Positions 15,340-24,789 of a DNA stretch of 64,000 nucleotides are shown here, piece by piece. The stretch spans positions 1-64,000 of the forward strand of contig NZ_JAAOIW010000009.1 of assembly GCF_011440305.1 (NCBI RefSeq), read 5' to 3'. Source of the DNA: Paenibacillus agricola. Lineage in GTDB: Bacteria; Bacillota; Bacilli; Paenibacillales; NBRC-103111. The position numbers and the translations under genes are program-made. Position 1 is the stretch's first letter. Each line of letters opens with the position of its first letter. The notes under the pieces were generated by a model. It saw only the letters and a list, made by a program, of their open reading frames with translations, had not been told where the DNA came from and ran no database searches.

Positions 15340-17140
15340 GGTCTCCTTTATTTATCGGAATCCACAAAGCTACTGTAGTTCCGTTCTTGTCATTATTCGT
15401 CAGCTTCATGCGACTCTCGTTCCCATAGTACAGCTGCAGCCGATTGCTAATATTTCGTAATGCATAGCCATTTTTGGTATTGCCACCAGCTGCCATTCCC
15501 TGCTCGACCTTTTCCATATCTACACCTGTGCCGTTGTCTTCAACCAGGAGATGCAGCATTTGATCGTCCTCTGAGATCTGTATGCGGATCCTACCTCCGG
15601 AAGCTTTGTCCTTAAATCCATGTAAAATACTGTTCTCAACCAGTGGCTGGAGCACAATTTTGGGTACATAATAGGCTAGCAGCTGATCATCCTCAACAAT
15701 CAACTCGTACTCAAACAAACCTTCATAGCATTTCTGCTGAATCGCACAATATTGCTTGACATGCGATAATTCATCCTCCAGTGTCATCATATCCTTGCCG
15801 CCGCTCAAGCCCAACTGAAACATTTGAGATAAGGCCAGAATCAGCTCATTCACGTCGTTGTTTTCTCCCAAAACCGACTTGCAATAGATCGCATTTAAAG
15901 TATTGTACAAAAAATGAGGCTCCATCTGAGCCGTTAAAGCTTTCATCTCTGCCTTTCGTTTCTCCTGCTCGCTGAACTTGACGTTGCCAATCAGTTGATT
16001 GATCTCATCCAGCATCCGGTTGAATTGAAATCCGACCTGAGCCACTTCATCTGTATAACGGCTTTCAAAACGAACCGACAGCTGGTTGTCCTCGACCTTT
16101 CTCATCAATCCCTGCAGCTTAAACAAAGGTCTCAAGAGCAAAGCCGTCAAGTAATTAGACAACAGCCAGGATGTCAACACGAAGCCCACAATGATATATA
16201 AGGTCGTCCGCTTAATACTGTTCACCTGCTGCAGCAGCAGATCCTTGGACTGTGTACCTATGAGAACCCAATCATCGGTAATTTCCAGCTTCGTATAGTT
16301 AACCAAATAATCGGCTTTATGGAATTCATGAAAAAAAGAACCCTGCAGCCCAGACCTCATTTGCTGTAAAAACAAGGCGTCCTGATTGAAATGGTAAGTG
16401 TTCGGGACATCGTCTTGAATGACGTCCTCACCTTTGGCATCAACTAATACATAATTGCGGTCTTTACTTGGCGATTTTTGGTTAATTAAGCGGACAAACT
16501 CTCTTTCCTTAATATTCACGACAACAAATACATTCAGCGGATCACTGGACACACGTTCATGCATCCCTTTGGTAACAAAAGAGAACACACGCTGGTTTCC
16601 CGAAAAAAAGAGATCGGCGTGTCCTTTGTACCAAACGCCTTTTGGGCTATTTTTGATCTTATCATACAAGTCGGAATCGTAAAATGATTGAGCTGGGTTT
16701 CGATTGTCGGATGTCGAATAAAAATCACCGATTGGCGTCGCTATTAAAACATTTTGAATCAAAGGCTCGTTATAGCTTATTTGGGAAAATACAAACCGCA
16801 ATGCGGATAAGTGCTTATAATAATTGAGAAAATCGTTATTCTGAACATCTCGCAGCATTTGTTCGAAGGCGTCGCTGAACATTAGCGATTGAATCGATGT
16901 AGAAATATTTTTCAGTCGGGTATCCATGATTTGCGCGGTCTTATTGACGGTTTCCTGGCTAGATTCAAACGCATTGTTCTGAATTTCCTTGGATGCGATC
17001 AAATATGAAATCGTACCTGCCGCGCTAATTGCCAATGTGATCAAGATGACGAAGGAAATCAGGATTCTTTGTTTAAATGGTAGACTATGGAAGAAATCAT
17101 TGAACTGGGTCGTAATGCGGTTAAACCGTCTCCCCCTCAT
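15332..17140 (-). CDS. YesM-type sensor histidine kinase
   Basis: A 602-residue membrane kinase. Membrane segments at about residues 24-46 and 313-336 flank an extracellular Cache-like sensor of about 260 residues. A HAMP domain follows (LRPLFKLQGLMRKV), then the His_kinase motif AQMEPHFLYNTLNAIYC with phosphoacceptor His409, and a HATPase_c domain with LQPLVENSILHGF and the G-box LLVEDNGTGVD. The ATG at 17140 follows GAGGAAGG by seven bases; the GTG two codons earlier lies in that site. It is co-transcribed with its regulator. The signal is probably a sugar or the cognate binding protein, by family analogy. Confidence 0.93.
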   Translation of the reverse strand: MRGRRFNRITTQFNDFFHSLPFKQRILISFVILITLAISAAGTISYLIASKEIQNNAFESSQETVNKTAQIMDTRLKNISTSIQSLMFSDAFEQMLRDVQNNDFLNYYKHLSALRFVFSQISYNEPLIQNVLIATPIGDFYSTSDNRNPAQSFYDSDLYDKIKNSPKGVWYKGHADLFFSGNQRVFSFVTKGMHERVSSDPLNVFVVVNIKEREFVRLINQKSPSKDRNYVLVDAKGEDVIQDDVPNTYHFNQDALFLQQMRSGLQGSFFHEFHKADYLVNYTKLEITDDWVLIGTQSKDLLLQQVNSIKRTTLYIIVGFVLTSWLLSNYLTALLLRPLFKLQGLMRKVEDNQLSVRFESRYTDEVAQVGFQFNRMLDEINQLIGNVKFSEQEKRKAEMKALTAQMEPHFLYNTLNAIYCKSVLGENNDVNELILALSQMFQLGLSGGKDMMTLEDELSHVKQYCAIQQKCYEGLFEYELIVEDDQLLAYYVPKIVLQPLVENSILHGFKDKASGGRIRIQISEDDQMLHLLVEDNGTGVDMEKVEQGMAAGGNTKNGYALRNISNRLQLYYGNESRMKLTNNDKNGTTVALWIPINKGDHE

Positions 17141-17534
17141 AAGCACCTTCCTCGAATTTCAAGTAGCTAAAGTATAAACGGTACGGAGACAATATGTCTA
17201 TAATGAGAACATCGGACAATAAAGATTACATATTAAATGTTATGTTAAATATATACGAGACTTCTACTCAAGTTCCATGTTCCACTATCCTGTGAAAAAA
17301 AATTCAAAATACTGAAATATGGCCGGGGCAGGACATTCTTTACATGTTAAATATCCCCTTTAAACTTGCTGTGCAAATACGATTATTGGTGCAAAGCAAT
17401 AAATGTCTGTATACGACCGATTAGCGATAGCTTATGATAAATGAGATAAAAGGTTAATGAAATAAAAAAAGAAACTATCCAACGCAGTCCTGGTCGCTGG
17501 ATGTTATAAACTGAACTTGGAAAGGAAACCCTTC
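17141..17534. other. Divergent intergenic region between the YesM kinase and MFS genes
   Basis: About 390 bases with no gene. It must contain the promoters of the kinase gene (minus) and the MFS exporter gene (plus). The GGAAAGG site of the exporter gene is at its right end. I see AT-rich stretches but no promoter good enough to place, and no strong palindrome. Confidence 0.5.
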
Positions 17535-18752
17535 ATGAATTATCCATGGAAGCGCAATCTTTATATTTTATGGACCAGTGTATTTTTTGTTAGCATGGCC
17601 TATTCCATGATTGTCCCCTTTATGCCTATTTTCCTTCATGATGAGCTTGGAGTGGAGGATCATTTGGAAACATGGGCAGGGACGATTTTTGCCATTAGCT
17701 TTTTTGCCAGTGCTGTAACCGCCCCGTTCTGGGGGGCTCTAGCCGATAAGTATGGACGTAAACAAACGCTACTTCGCTCGGGATTTTGTTTAATGATTCT
17801 GCATTTTGCCTCCTTCTTTGTAGTCAATCCTTACCAGTTACTGGTTATTAGGTTACTGCAAGGGCTATTCGGAGGATTCGTGCCCTCCGCTATTGCGATG
17901 ATCGCTACCAATACGCCCGAGAAAAATGTCGGTTATGCATTAGGCTTTATGTCTACTGCCAGTGCAGCGGGGACGATTCTCGGTCCCTTGATCGGCGGGC
18001 TCGTGAGCCATTGGATCGGCAACCGCGAATCCTTCCTGTTCTCAGGGAGCGCGATCCTGGCTGCTTTTCTCATTGCTTGGATTTGGGCCAGGGAGGAGAA
18101 GTTCGAACGATCATCCACGCGAATTTCGGTAATCCATGACCTAAAGTCGGCGTTGGCGAATAACAGGCTTGTTATGGTGCTGGGGGTGGTGATGATGACC
18201 TCAATGTCCGTCATGCTGCTGGAGCCGCTACTGACAATTTATGTCATCCAGTTAGGGGCATCGAATCAATCGGCTTCGCTCAGTGCTGGCATTATATTCT
18301 CTTCAGTTGGTGTGGCAGCGCTAATTGCTGCACCCCGTTGGGGAAAGCTTGGAACGAAAGTCGGATATGAGAAGATATTAATGATCGGTCTAATCGGCGG
18401 CGGTCTTGGCAATATCGTGCAAATTATGCTGCATAATCTTATTGGCTTTGGTATATTGCGTTTTACTTATGGCTTATTTTTTGCTGCTGTGTACCCGTCA
18501 CTCAACGCACTAATTGTCAAGGTGACGGAACCAAACTTTCGGGGCCGTGCCTTCAGCTTGAACCAATCCTCGATGCAGGTTGGAATGATGATTGGTCCTT
18601 TATTAGGCGGCTTTCTTGCCAATTTGTTCTCAATTACGACGGTTTTCATCATTAATGGGTTGGTCATGCTAGTCATTGCTGGTATTTTAAAAGGTAATGC
18701 ATTGGATACGAACAGGCTGGAAAAGTCGGTAAAGGAAACCTTAAAAGGATAG
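17535..18752 (+). CDS. MFS multidrug-type exporter
   Basis: A 405-residue major facilitator with twelve predicted membrane segments. The loop 2-3 motif A is complete (WGALADKYGRKQTLLRSG), and the fifth segment carries a motif-C-like AAGTILGPLIGGLV, the mark of the drug/proton antiporter group. It probably exports small molecules by proton exchange. The ATG at 17535 is chosen because GGAAAGG precedes it; the TTG six codons upstream lies within that site. Single gene, ended by the bidirectional terminator at 18979-19027. No regulator is adjacent on the same strand. Confidence 0.9.
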   Translation: MNYPWKRNLYILWTSVFFVSMAYSMIVPFMPIFLHDELGVEDHLETWAGTIFAISFFASAVTAPFWGALADKYGRKQTLLRSGFCLMILHFASFFVVNPYQLLVIRLLQGLFGGFVPSAIAMIATNTPEKNVGYALGFMSTASAAGTILGPLIGGLVSHWIGNRESFLFSGSAILAAFLIAWIWAREEKFERSSTRISVIHDLKSALANNRLVMVLGVVMMTSMSVMLLEPLLTIYVIQLGASNQSASLSAGIIFSSVGVAALIAAPRWGKLGTKVGYEKILMIGLIGGGLGNIVQIMLHNLIGFGILRFTYGLFFAAVYPSLNALIVKVTEPNFRGRAFSLNQSSMQVGMMIGPLLGGFLANLFSITTVFIINGLVMLVIAGILKGNALDTNRLEKSVKETLKG

Positions 18753-18978
18753 CCCCGGCAATCATTGACTTGGCCAAACGCATTGAAGCATTGAATTCAA
18801 GTTCCACTTGGCGGAAACTGGATATACCAAGGTTTTTGCTAGGTAGGTCACGCGTCAGAAATACTTCTTTAACGGAAGAAGCGAATACCCGATCCCAATC
18901 CGCTTCTTCATGATCAAGAACAGAATCGGTATGCCCTCTATAAGCGGCCTTAGATCACCAGTATTATAATTAAAAACA
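18753..18978. other. Intergenic stretch with a possible short-chain dehydrogenase scrap
   Basis: No intact gene. On the minus strand a short open segment reads DHEEADWDRVFASSVKEVFLTRD, reminiscent of the central helix of short-chain dehydrogenases, but it continues into unrelated sequence and lacks the catalytic Tyr-Lys pair. I regard it as a possible fossil only. Confidence 0.25.
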
Positions 18979-19027
18979 AAACAGTGCTTAACATTGAACT
19001 ATCCAAAGTCAATGTTAAGCACTGTTT
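18979..19027. terminator. Bidirectional terminator
   Basis: A perfect 19-bp stem (18979-18997 with 19009-19027; arm AAACAGTGCTTAACATTGA) with an 11-base loop. T-rich runs follow on both strands. It separates the plus-strand exporter gene from the end of the long minus-strand hemicellulose operon and can stop both. Confidence 0.85.
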
Positions 19028-19067
19028 ATTATTTCAATATGAAAAATTTGCAGCAATCCAAAACTAT

Positions 19068-19292
19068 TCATACAATAATGTTACCGTTGATATAAACCGT
19101 ATCCTTATCTACAACGTTCCCCAGAAAGAAAGTTGCCTTTACTTGGGCATCCACACTTTTTCCCATAAAATGGACCGCGATGACTTCTCCTGCCGGCGCC
19201 CAGCACCATATGTTTACCTGCGCGTTTCTCTGTATCACCATACCGTCGCTGATCAAGCGGGGCAATTTGATTTTCGTCTGATTCCGAATCAT
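19068..19292 (-). pseudogene. Sialate O-acetylesterase-like gene, truncated
   Basis: The 74-codon frame begins 12 bases after the 735-residue enzyme gene and reads IKLPRLISDGMVIQRNAQV, then IWCWAPAGEVIAVHFMGKS, which is the N-terminal Ig-like domain of SGNH sialate O-acetylesterases (the usual pattern is SDGMVLQR..W.G.A..G). After about 50 residues it changes to VDKDTVYINGNIIV and stops. The catalytic GDSI domain is absent, so the last gene of the operon is an internal-deletion remnant. The intact version may have deacetylated plant polysaccharide. Confidence 0.55.
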
Positions 19293-19304
19293 ATAGCGAG
19301 CTCC

Positions 19305-21512
19305 CTAGCTTCCTATCTGAATTTCAGCAAATGAATCATATATACGGTTTCTCTTGGCCCTCTCCTCCGGACTGAGTCTTTGGGCATCTGCAATTTCATA
19401 GCAGCCAAAGGTATCATACATCCTCGATGAGGGATCGATTTCCACATAAGTGCACCAAGGCAGCCAATGATAGTGGCTTTGCAGATTTTGACTGGTAAAG
19501 TTGCCTGATTCGTGCCCCAAGCCGGGCATGATATATCCAATACTGCCGTCCACATCATTGGACTGTCGGGTGTTCTTATGGATGAACTCCGCAAAATCCA
19601 GATAATGCTCATCTCCTGTAATCACATACAGCCTGTAATAGGTATATGAACAGGCAGCCATATACACATCGGCTCCCCCGCCGATGGTGATAATGCTCTG
19701 TCCGCTGATAGAATACTTGTTGAATGGATGCTTCGGCCAAGGGGTAGTCACAGGGAATGTCCACGCATAGGTCCAAGTTTCGGTATAATCGGCAGCGCCA
19801 ATCGCGCCTTCCAGCCACTTGTCTTCACGGGTCAAATCATACAGGGCAAGGAAGCCGAACAAAGCATAGATCCCGGCCTCTTTATCCATGATGTCCATGT
19901 TGTCGCAGGTGCCTCCCCGGTATTCCATGTTCAAGTGAGCATTTTCGTAAGACCAATCCCCCGCCTTGATCGCAGCGGCTTTATATCTTTCATCGCCCGA
20001 CATCAGATAGAACTGCACCAAGAAACGAATCACACTGGGTGTGTTGGCCTTGGAGTCCATGCGGATGGAGCTGTCCGTATTGTATGCACGGTAAAAACTG
20101 CCGTCTTCATTCTGAATGTTCACAATCCAATCGGCGGTTTTTCTGCAGAATTCCAGCCATGCCGGCCGCTCGTCGCCTATCTTGTGCATATAGAGGTACG
20201 CGTCTAGAATGGGCTCAATCCCGTCGGCAAGCATCCGGATATAGTGGGGATAGGGCTCGAACTCGTTGATGCCGGGATGGTAGCACATTTGCGGCAAGCC
20301 GGATTCTGTCATCGCCGTCCGCACCCAGAAATCCATGATGTTCACGCCTTTTTCGAAGGCTTCGGGCACGTTTTCCTCATCGCCATAACGCAGCAACTGA
20401 TAACCGATTCCGGGCTGCTGTCCGACAAAGCCGAACTGGAAGGACACACTGGATACATCCATGTCGGGCAACTGGCAGGAGAAGGGCAACCCGTACGAAT
20501 CGCCGTACTGCCGCGTATATTTGGTGAGCATCTTCATGCAGTTGTGGAAATGGAGCTCATTATCTACATCAAATAACTTGTCGCGCATCCGGTCATAGGT
20601 CACCCGCCAGATGTCTCTCATCATTAGCTGAAAGCCGCTATAGTGTCCGAAATTTACAGCCACAGCGTAGTTTTGCTCAAAACCGACCTCCACCGGGTGG
20701 CTCACGCGCTGGAAGGATTTGAATTGATCTTTGAAGTCAAGACCCGCATACCTTCTTGTTGCAGGCATCTGACCATCGCAGCCTGGGTATACATAATCGA
20801 TGGACAAGCCGTCGACTTTCGTCTCGAATTCCTTGCGAACGGCAAAACCATAATACAGATAATTCGTGGTTCTGCTTTCCGGCTTGCTCATGCCAATGGC
20901 TCCAATGGTAAATTTGGGGTCAACATGATTTGCAGCCTGTGCAATATCCAGAGACCGCATGGTCACGTCTGACGTCCAACGTGACATTGCCGCCATTTCG
21001 CCCGATGCGATGTTTTGCATGGCAAACAAAGGCAGGGCACAAGCGGTCTCCAGTCGCCAGAAATACTCGCAATCCAGGTCTTTGCCAAAGGCGTTCTCAC
21101 GCGCAAATTCGTTTTGCTTATACCATACACCCGGCGCGAAACAGTTATATTCATGCGGATCGTCCGATTCCGTCATTATAAAGGAGAGCTTGGTGGAAAA
21201 ACCAAGGTCATCTCCCGCCTTCAGCACCTTTACGTTCCTGCTTAGCTTAAGTCCGGCGCCGGTTGCTTCATAAGTATCTGTAAAGGAAAATTCAGAGCCG
21301 GAGGGCACGGTTAATGTACCCTTGGCGGTGATTGTATCGCCGGAAATGGCAATCTCGCTGTATGCTTTGTCGTAAAACTCACTAAGAGCAACAATGGTCT
21401 TTACCGTTACAAACATCGGGCGTTTATTAAAATATAGAAGCTTTCCTTCTTTTTGTACCTCAACTCCGCCGTCCTGAAAGTTAAGGGCATAGTCACCGCA
21501 TACTAGTTTCAT
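19305..21512 (-). CDS. Unassigned 735-residue enzyme, probable six-hairpin glycosidase
   Basis: A large cytoplasmic protein without signal peptide. The first 300 residues look beta-rich; the remainder has repeated helical hairpins rich in Trp/Tyr/Gly typical of (alpha/alpha)6 toroid glycosidases and lyases (for example WLEFCRKTADWIVNIQNEDG, then YKAAAIKAGDWSYENAHL and GIYALFGFLALYDLTRE). I cannot assign a CAZy family, and no catalytic residue can be named with confidence. It is encoded between a carboxylesterase and an esterase remnant and behind a GH51 arabinofuranosidase, so a role on imported hemicellulose or pectin oligosaccharides, perhaps uronic-acid containing, is likely. Confidence 0.7.
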   Translation of the reverse strand: MKLVCGDYALNFQDGGVEVQKEGKLLYFNKRPMFVTVKTIVALSEFYDKAYSEIAISGDTITAKGTLTVPSGSEFSFTDTYEATGAGLKLSRNVKVLKAGDDLGFSTKLSFIMTESDDPHEYNCFAPGVWYKQNEFARENAFGKDLDCEYFWRLETACALPLFAMQNIASGEMAAMSRWTSDVTMRSLDIAQAANHVDPKFTIGAIGMSKPESRTTNYLYYGFAVRKEFETKVDGLSIDYVYPGCDGQMPATRRYAGLDFKDQFKSFQRVSHPVEVGFEQNYAVAVNFGHYSGFQLMMRDIWRVTYDRMRDKLFDVDNELHFHNCMKMLTKYTRQYGDSYGLPFSCQLPDMDVSSVSFQFGFVGQQPGIGYQLLRYGDEENVPEAFEKGVNIMDFWVRTAMTESGLPQMCYHPGINEFEPYPHYIRMLADGIEPILDAYLYMHKIGDERPAWLEFCRKTADWIVNIQNEDGSFYRAYNTDSSIRMDSKANTPSVIRFLVQFYLMSGDERYKAAAIKAGDWSYENAHLNMEYRGGTCDNMDIMDKEAGIYALFGFLALYDLTREDKWLEGAIGAADYTETWTYAWTFPVTTPWPKHPFNKYSISGQSIITIGGGADVYMAACSYTYYRLYVITGDEHYLDFAEFIHKNTRQSNDVDGSIGYIMPGLGHESGNFTSQNLQSHYHWLPWCTYVEIDPSSRMYDTFGCYEIADAQRLSPEERAKRNRIYDSFAEIQIGS

Positions 21513-21527
21513 AGATATTTCTCCTTA

Positions 21528-23057
21528 TTATTTTTTCTTGAAATATTGCTTCACAAGGAATTTCATTAAATCGCTAGGTTGTTCCCTGACAAACTCTGGT
21601 TTATCTTTGAACACCATTCCGTATGGTGCCTCAGGAGTATAGGGCTCCCACTGCGGCATATCCTCTCCTGTGGAATCCTTTCCATTCGGATCTCCGGAAC
21701 GGATGAAGTTAGCCCAGTAGTTGCACATCTGACGGGCAAGATCATAATGTTTGCCGACAAAAGGCCTCCAGCATTTGGCGAGGGTTTCAAAGAAGAACCA
21801 GAGATCCACCGAGTGGAAGGTTCCAGGGTTATCCCATCCCGGTATTTCCGCATCAAAATTGTAATAATACAGCGAGATATTAGCTCCGGTATCCGCATTG
21901 GCTTGTGAGGCATTCCTGATCGCATATTCGAAACTGCTCGCGGAAGCATTTTTCACTACTTCATCTATGTTGTCCGACTGAGCCTGGCAAAGTGCAAGAA
22001 ACTCATCGGCATCATCGCCAAACAATTGGGCAGCCAATTGCCGTAATTCCTCAAGTGTCTTGACATTCGGAACACTGAAAAATTCGGAGGAAGTGTGGCC
22101 CCAAAGCACTGGTACCATCCGGCGCTTGTTTTCAAGGAATAGATCAAATGCGTTGCCTACGCTGAACACATGATCAACAACGGTACCCCAGAACCCGAAC
22201 CCCTTATTATATTCCAGCATCTTGTCGTGGAGATATTCTGCATCAAGCTTACGGGCTTCTGCAAGGGAGGAAACTCCCAAAAATTTAAAGAATTTCTCAC
22301 CCTCTTGTTCGGCTTCCGCCAGAATTCGCCGAACTCTGGGCATGCGGCCTCCCGGGTAAAGCGTCGTTAATACACCGCTCTGAATAATTGCCCTCTGAAA
22401 GAGACCTTCGTTCTGAGGCGAAGTGAGCTGGCTCATGACGCTTCCGCCGCCGGCAGATTGTCCGCCAATCGTAATGTTATCGGGATCGCCGCCAAAAGCC
22501 GTGATATTGCGTTTGACCCATTGCGTTGCGAACTGCTGATCAAGGTGGCCGAAGTTTGCGGGAGCTTCCGGAGCTTCCGCCGTTATTTCAGGATGGCATA
22601 AAAATCCGAACAGGTTCAAACGGTAGTTAATCGTTACCACCACGATGCCCCTGCGTGCAATGCGTTCGCCGTCAAACTCCATCTCAGCCGTATGACCGAC
22701 CTGCAGCCCGCCGCCGAAGTACCATACAAACACCGGTAGCTTCTCATCGGGACTGTTTGCTGGAGTCCATACATTCAGGTAGAGGCAGTCCTCGTCCATG
22801 GGGATGTCCGGGTCCACAGCCCATTCCCTGGTATAGATGTTATTTACATCGATCTTTTGCCTTACCTGCATCGAGGCCGCCGCAAAATCGTATGCTTTCA
22901 ACACACCTTCCCAATCTTTTGCGGGCTGTGGGGCACGCCAGCGGTTCTCGCTTACGGGCGGTGCAGCAAATGGAATACCTTTGAAACTTGTTATACGGGG
23001 GTCGGCTGCCGGCTGCCCCTGAACTGTACCGTTTTCAACTTTCACTACTCTAAGCAT
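21528..23057 (-). CDS. Type-B carboxylesterase
   Basis: A 509-residue alpha/beta hydrolase of the carboxylesterase type B family. The nucleophile elbow is GGQSAGGGS (Ser201), the oxyanion region VFVWYFGGGL, and the family signature DEDCLYLNVW is complete. The acid is probably in HTSSEFFS and the histidine in GTFHSVDLW. It lacks a signal peptide, so it acts in the cytoplasm, perhaps removing acetyl or feruloyl groups from imported oligosaccharides; that substrate is inferred from the operon. The ATG at 23057 follows GAGAGGAG; an earlier in-frame start would overlap this site. Confidence 0.88.
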   Translation of the reverse strand: MLRVVKVENGTVQGQPAADPRITSFKGIPFAAPPVSENRWRAPQPAKDWEGVLKAYDFAAASMQVRQKIDVNNIYTREWAVDPDIPMDEDCLYLNVWTPANSPDEKLPVFVWYFGGGLQVGHTAEMEFDGERIARRGIVVVTINYRLNLFGFLCHPEITAEAPEAPANFGHLDQQFATQWVKRNITAFGGDPDNITIGGQSAGGGSVMSQLTSPQNEGLFQRAIIQSGVLTTLYPGGRMPRVRRILAEAEQEGEKFFKFLGVSSLAEARKLDAEYLHDKMLEYNKGFGFWGTVVDHVFSVGNAFDLFLENKRRMVPVLWGHTSSEFFSVPNVKTLEELRQLAAQLFGDDADEFLALCQAQSDNIDEVVKNASASSFEYAIRNASQANADTGANISLYYYNFDAEIPGWDNPGTFHSVDLWFFFETLAKCWRPFVGKHYDLARQMCNYWANFIRSGDPNGKDSTGEDMPQWEPYTPEAPYGMVFKDKPEFVREQPSDLMKFLVKQYFKKK

Positions 23058-23125
23058 ACTTGATGCTCCTCTCTTCAATTCCTTACTCGTTATAAAATCT
23101 GTTTATCATCGCTTTCAAATGGTAT

Positions 23126-24730
23126 TTATTTCGTAAGGCGAATCACATTCCATGAAAGCTTCTTGGTAATGGCTGTCACTTTACCGCTTTCCATTTTGGT
23201 GTCGGTATTTTTTGTGGGCTTTATCGCATCTTGGTTTTCGAAGCTATTCTCCTTTTCCAGGTCATCGGTGTACATCTCAATATGCTCGGCGAGCTTATAA
23301 CCATCGAAGCCGCGAACGTCCAAGCTGACCTCGATGTCATCCTCGATCCCCCGGTTGATCATGAAGATGTAGACCTCGCCCTTTTCCTCATTTTGCACAA
23401 CGGCGGCTTCTATAGCCTGAACGTTTTCGTAGGCGTGGCACTGATTAGAGCCTGTAAGGGCAAATTGCTCGGTGTTGAAGATCGGTCCGTCGACCACGGG
23501 CAGGATCGATATGCCATCGCGGGTTAGCTTGTTCATCTGGTAATATGGATAATATGCCGCGTTCTTCCACACATGTGCGCCGTTAAAAGCCAGGGCGTTT
23601 CGAATGCCGCCGGTCATGCAGCCTATCTTGATCCGGTCCGCATGACGCAGGAAAGTCAGAAGCACCGAGGACATGGCGAGGGCATTCAGCATTTGATGGG
23701 AACCAAACCTGCGCTCTACATAATTCTCCGGGTCAAATCTTGTAAAGACATTGTCTCTGGGAGCAAACTGGGAGTAACTCTTGGTAACATCCTGCCAGCC
23801 TCTGCGCCCGAAGAGAACCTCTCCCTGCCTGCCAAAGTTGCAGCCGTATTCGTCGAAGGAGATGTACATTTTCTTAGGCGTACGCAGCTTGGTTTGCAGA
23901 TAGTCACACATAGCAATGCTTGTCTTGATATAGTCCTCAAATACGGAGGAAATGTTGAGATAATTGGCGATGTCGCCCTCCGGTGCGGAGTGGTAATGGT
24001 GCAGGGATACGTAGTCTACCGATTCGTAGCACTGCTCAAGCGCCGCCATTTCCCATTCGGGGAAATGCTTGTAATGGTCGGAGGTACCTGCAAAAACGGT
24101 TTCCGCCTTGTTGTCAATCCATTTGACCATCTTGGAAATCTCATGGGTGCGAATACCGAACCCGACTGGATCTTTTTCCCAGGAGCCTATCTGCCAATGG
24201 CCGTCCATTTCATTCCCAAGATACCAGGTCTTAATGGGATAGGGGTCGGGGTGCCCATACTTCTTGCGCAGGTCGGACCAATATGTGCCGCCGATATGAC
24301 GGGAATACTCCACCAAGTGTGCGGCGCTTTTAATACCTTCCGTCCCGAGATTGATGGTGTACATCGGTTCTGTATGGACACGTTTGGTCCACTCCAAATA
24401 CTCGTCATGGCCGATAATATTCGGCTCAATCTGGAACCACGACAGGTCCAGCTGTACCTTACGGTTTTCAACCGGTCCGATGGAATCTTTCCAGTCCCAG
24501 CCCGAAACCCAGTTACCTCCGGGAAAGCGAAGGGCCGGAAGATCAAACTCCTTGACAGCGTCTATGACATCCCACCGAAAACCCATATCGTCCGCAGTTG
24601 GGTGCTTGGGATTATAGATGCCTCCATAGACCCAGCTTCCGATCGGCTCGAGAAACGCACCAAACAGACGTTTATCTACCTTGCCTATCTTATAATCCGG
24701 GTGTACAGTCACTTTTGCCTTCTTTATCAT
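23126..24730 (-). CDS. GH51-type alpha-L-arabinofuranosidase
   Basis: A 534-residue enzyme that removes terminal arabinofuranose from arabinan or arabinoxylan oligosaccharides. The (beta/alpha)8 domain carries the acid/base in TWYLGNEMDG (Glu174) and the nucleophile in ISFDEYGCNFG (Glu294); LRFPGGNWVSGWDW is a clear family signature. No signal peptide is present, fitting intracellular action after import. The C-terminal beta-sandwich ends in LSWNVIRLTK. It follows the permease genes in the operon with a 59-base gap and defines the likely substrate class of this locus. Confidence 0.92.
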   Translation of the reverse strand: MIKKAKVTVHPDYKIGKVDKRLFGAFLEPIGSWVYGGIYNPKHPTADDMGFRWDVIDAVKEFDLPALRFPGGNWVSGWDWKDSIGPVENRKVQLDLSWFQIEPNIIGHDEYLEWTKRVHTEPMYTINLGTEGIKSAAHLVEYSRHIGGTYWSDLRKKYGHPDPYPIKTWYLGNEMDGHWQIGSWEKDPVGFGIRTHEISKMVKWIDNKAETVFAGTSDHYKHFPEWEMAALEQCYESVDYVSLHHYHSAPEGDIANYLNISSVFEDYIKTSIAMCDYLQTKLRTPKKMYISFDEYGCNFGRQGEVLFGRRGWQDVTKSYSQFAPRDNVFTRFDPENYVERRFGSHQMLNALAMSSVLLTFLRHADRIKIGCMTGGIRNALAFNGAHVWKNAAYYPYYQMNKLTRDGISILPVVDGPIFNTEQFALTGSNQCHAYENVQAIEAAVVQNEEKGEVYIFMINRGIEDDIEVSLDVRGFDGYKLAEHIEMYTDDLEKENSFENQDAIKPTKNTDTKMESGKVTAITKKLSWNVIRLTK

Positions 24731-24789
24731 TAAGAAACCCTCTTCTCTTTAGAAAATAATCCATACGGAAAATCAATGTTTCTTTTTTA

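Noticed and set aside
23573-24733. 386-codon open frame on the plus strand
   Set aside because: It lies wholly antisense to the GH51 arabinofuranosidase gene, has no homology I recognise and no ribosome binding site.
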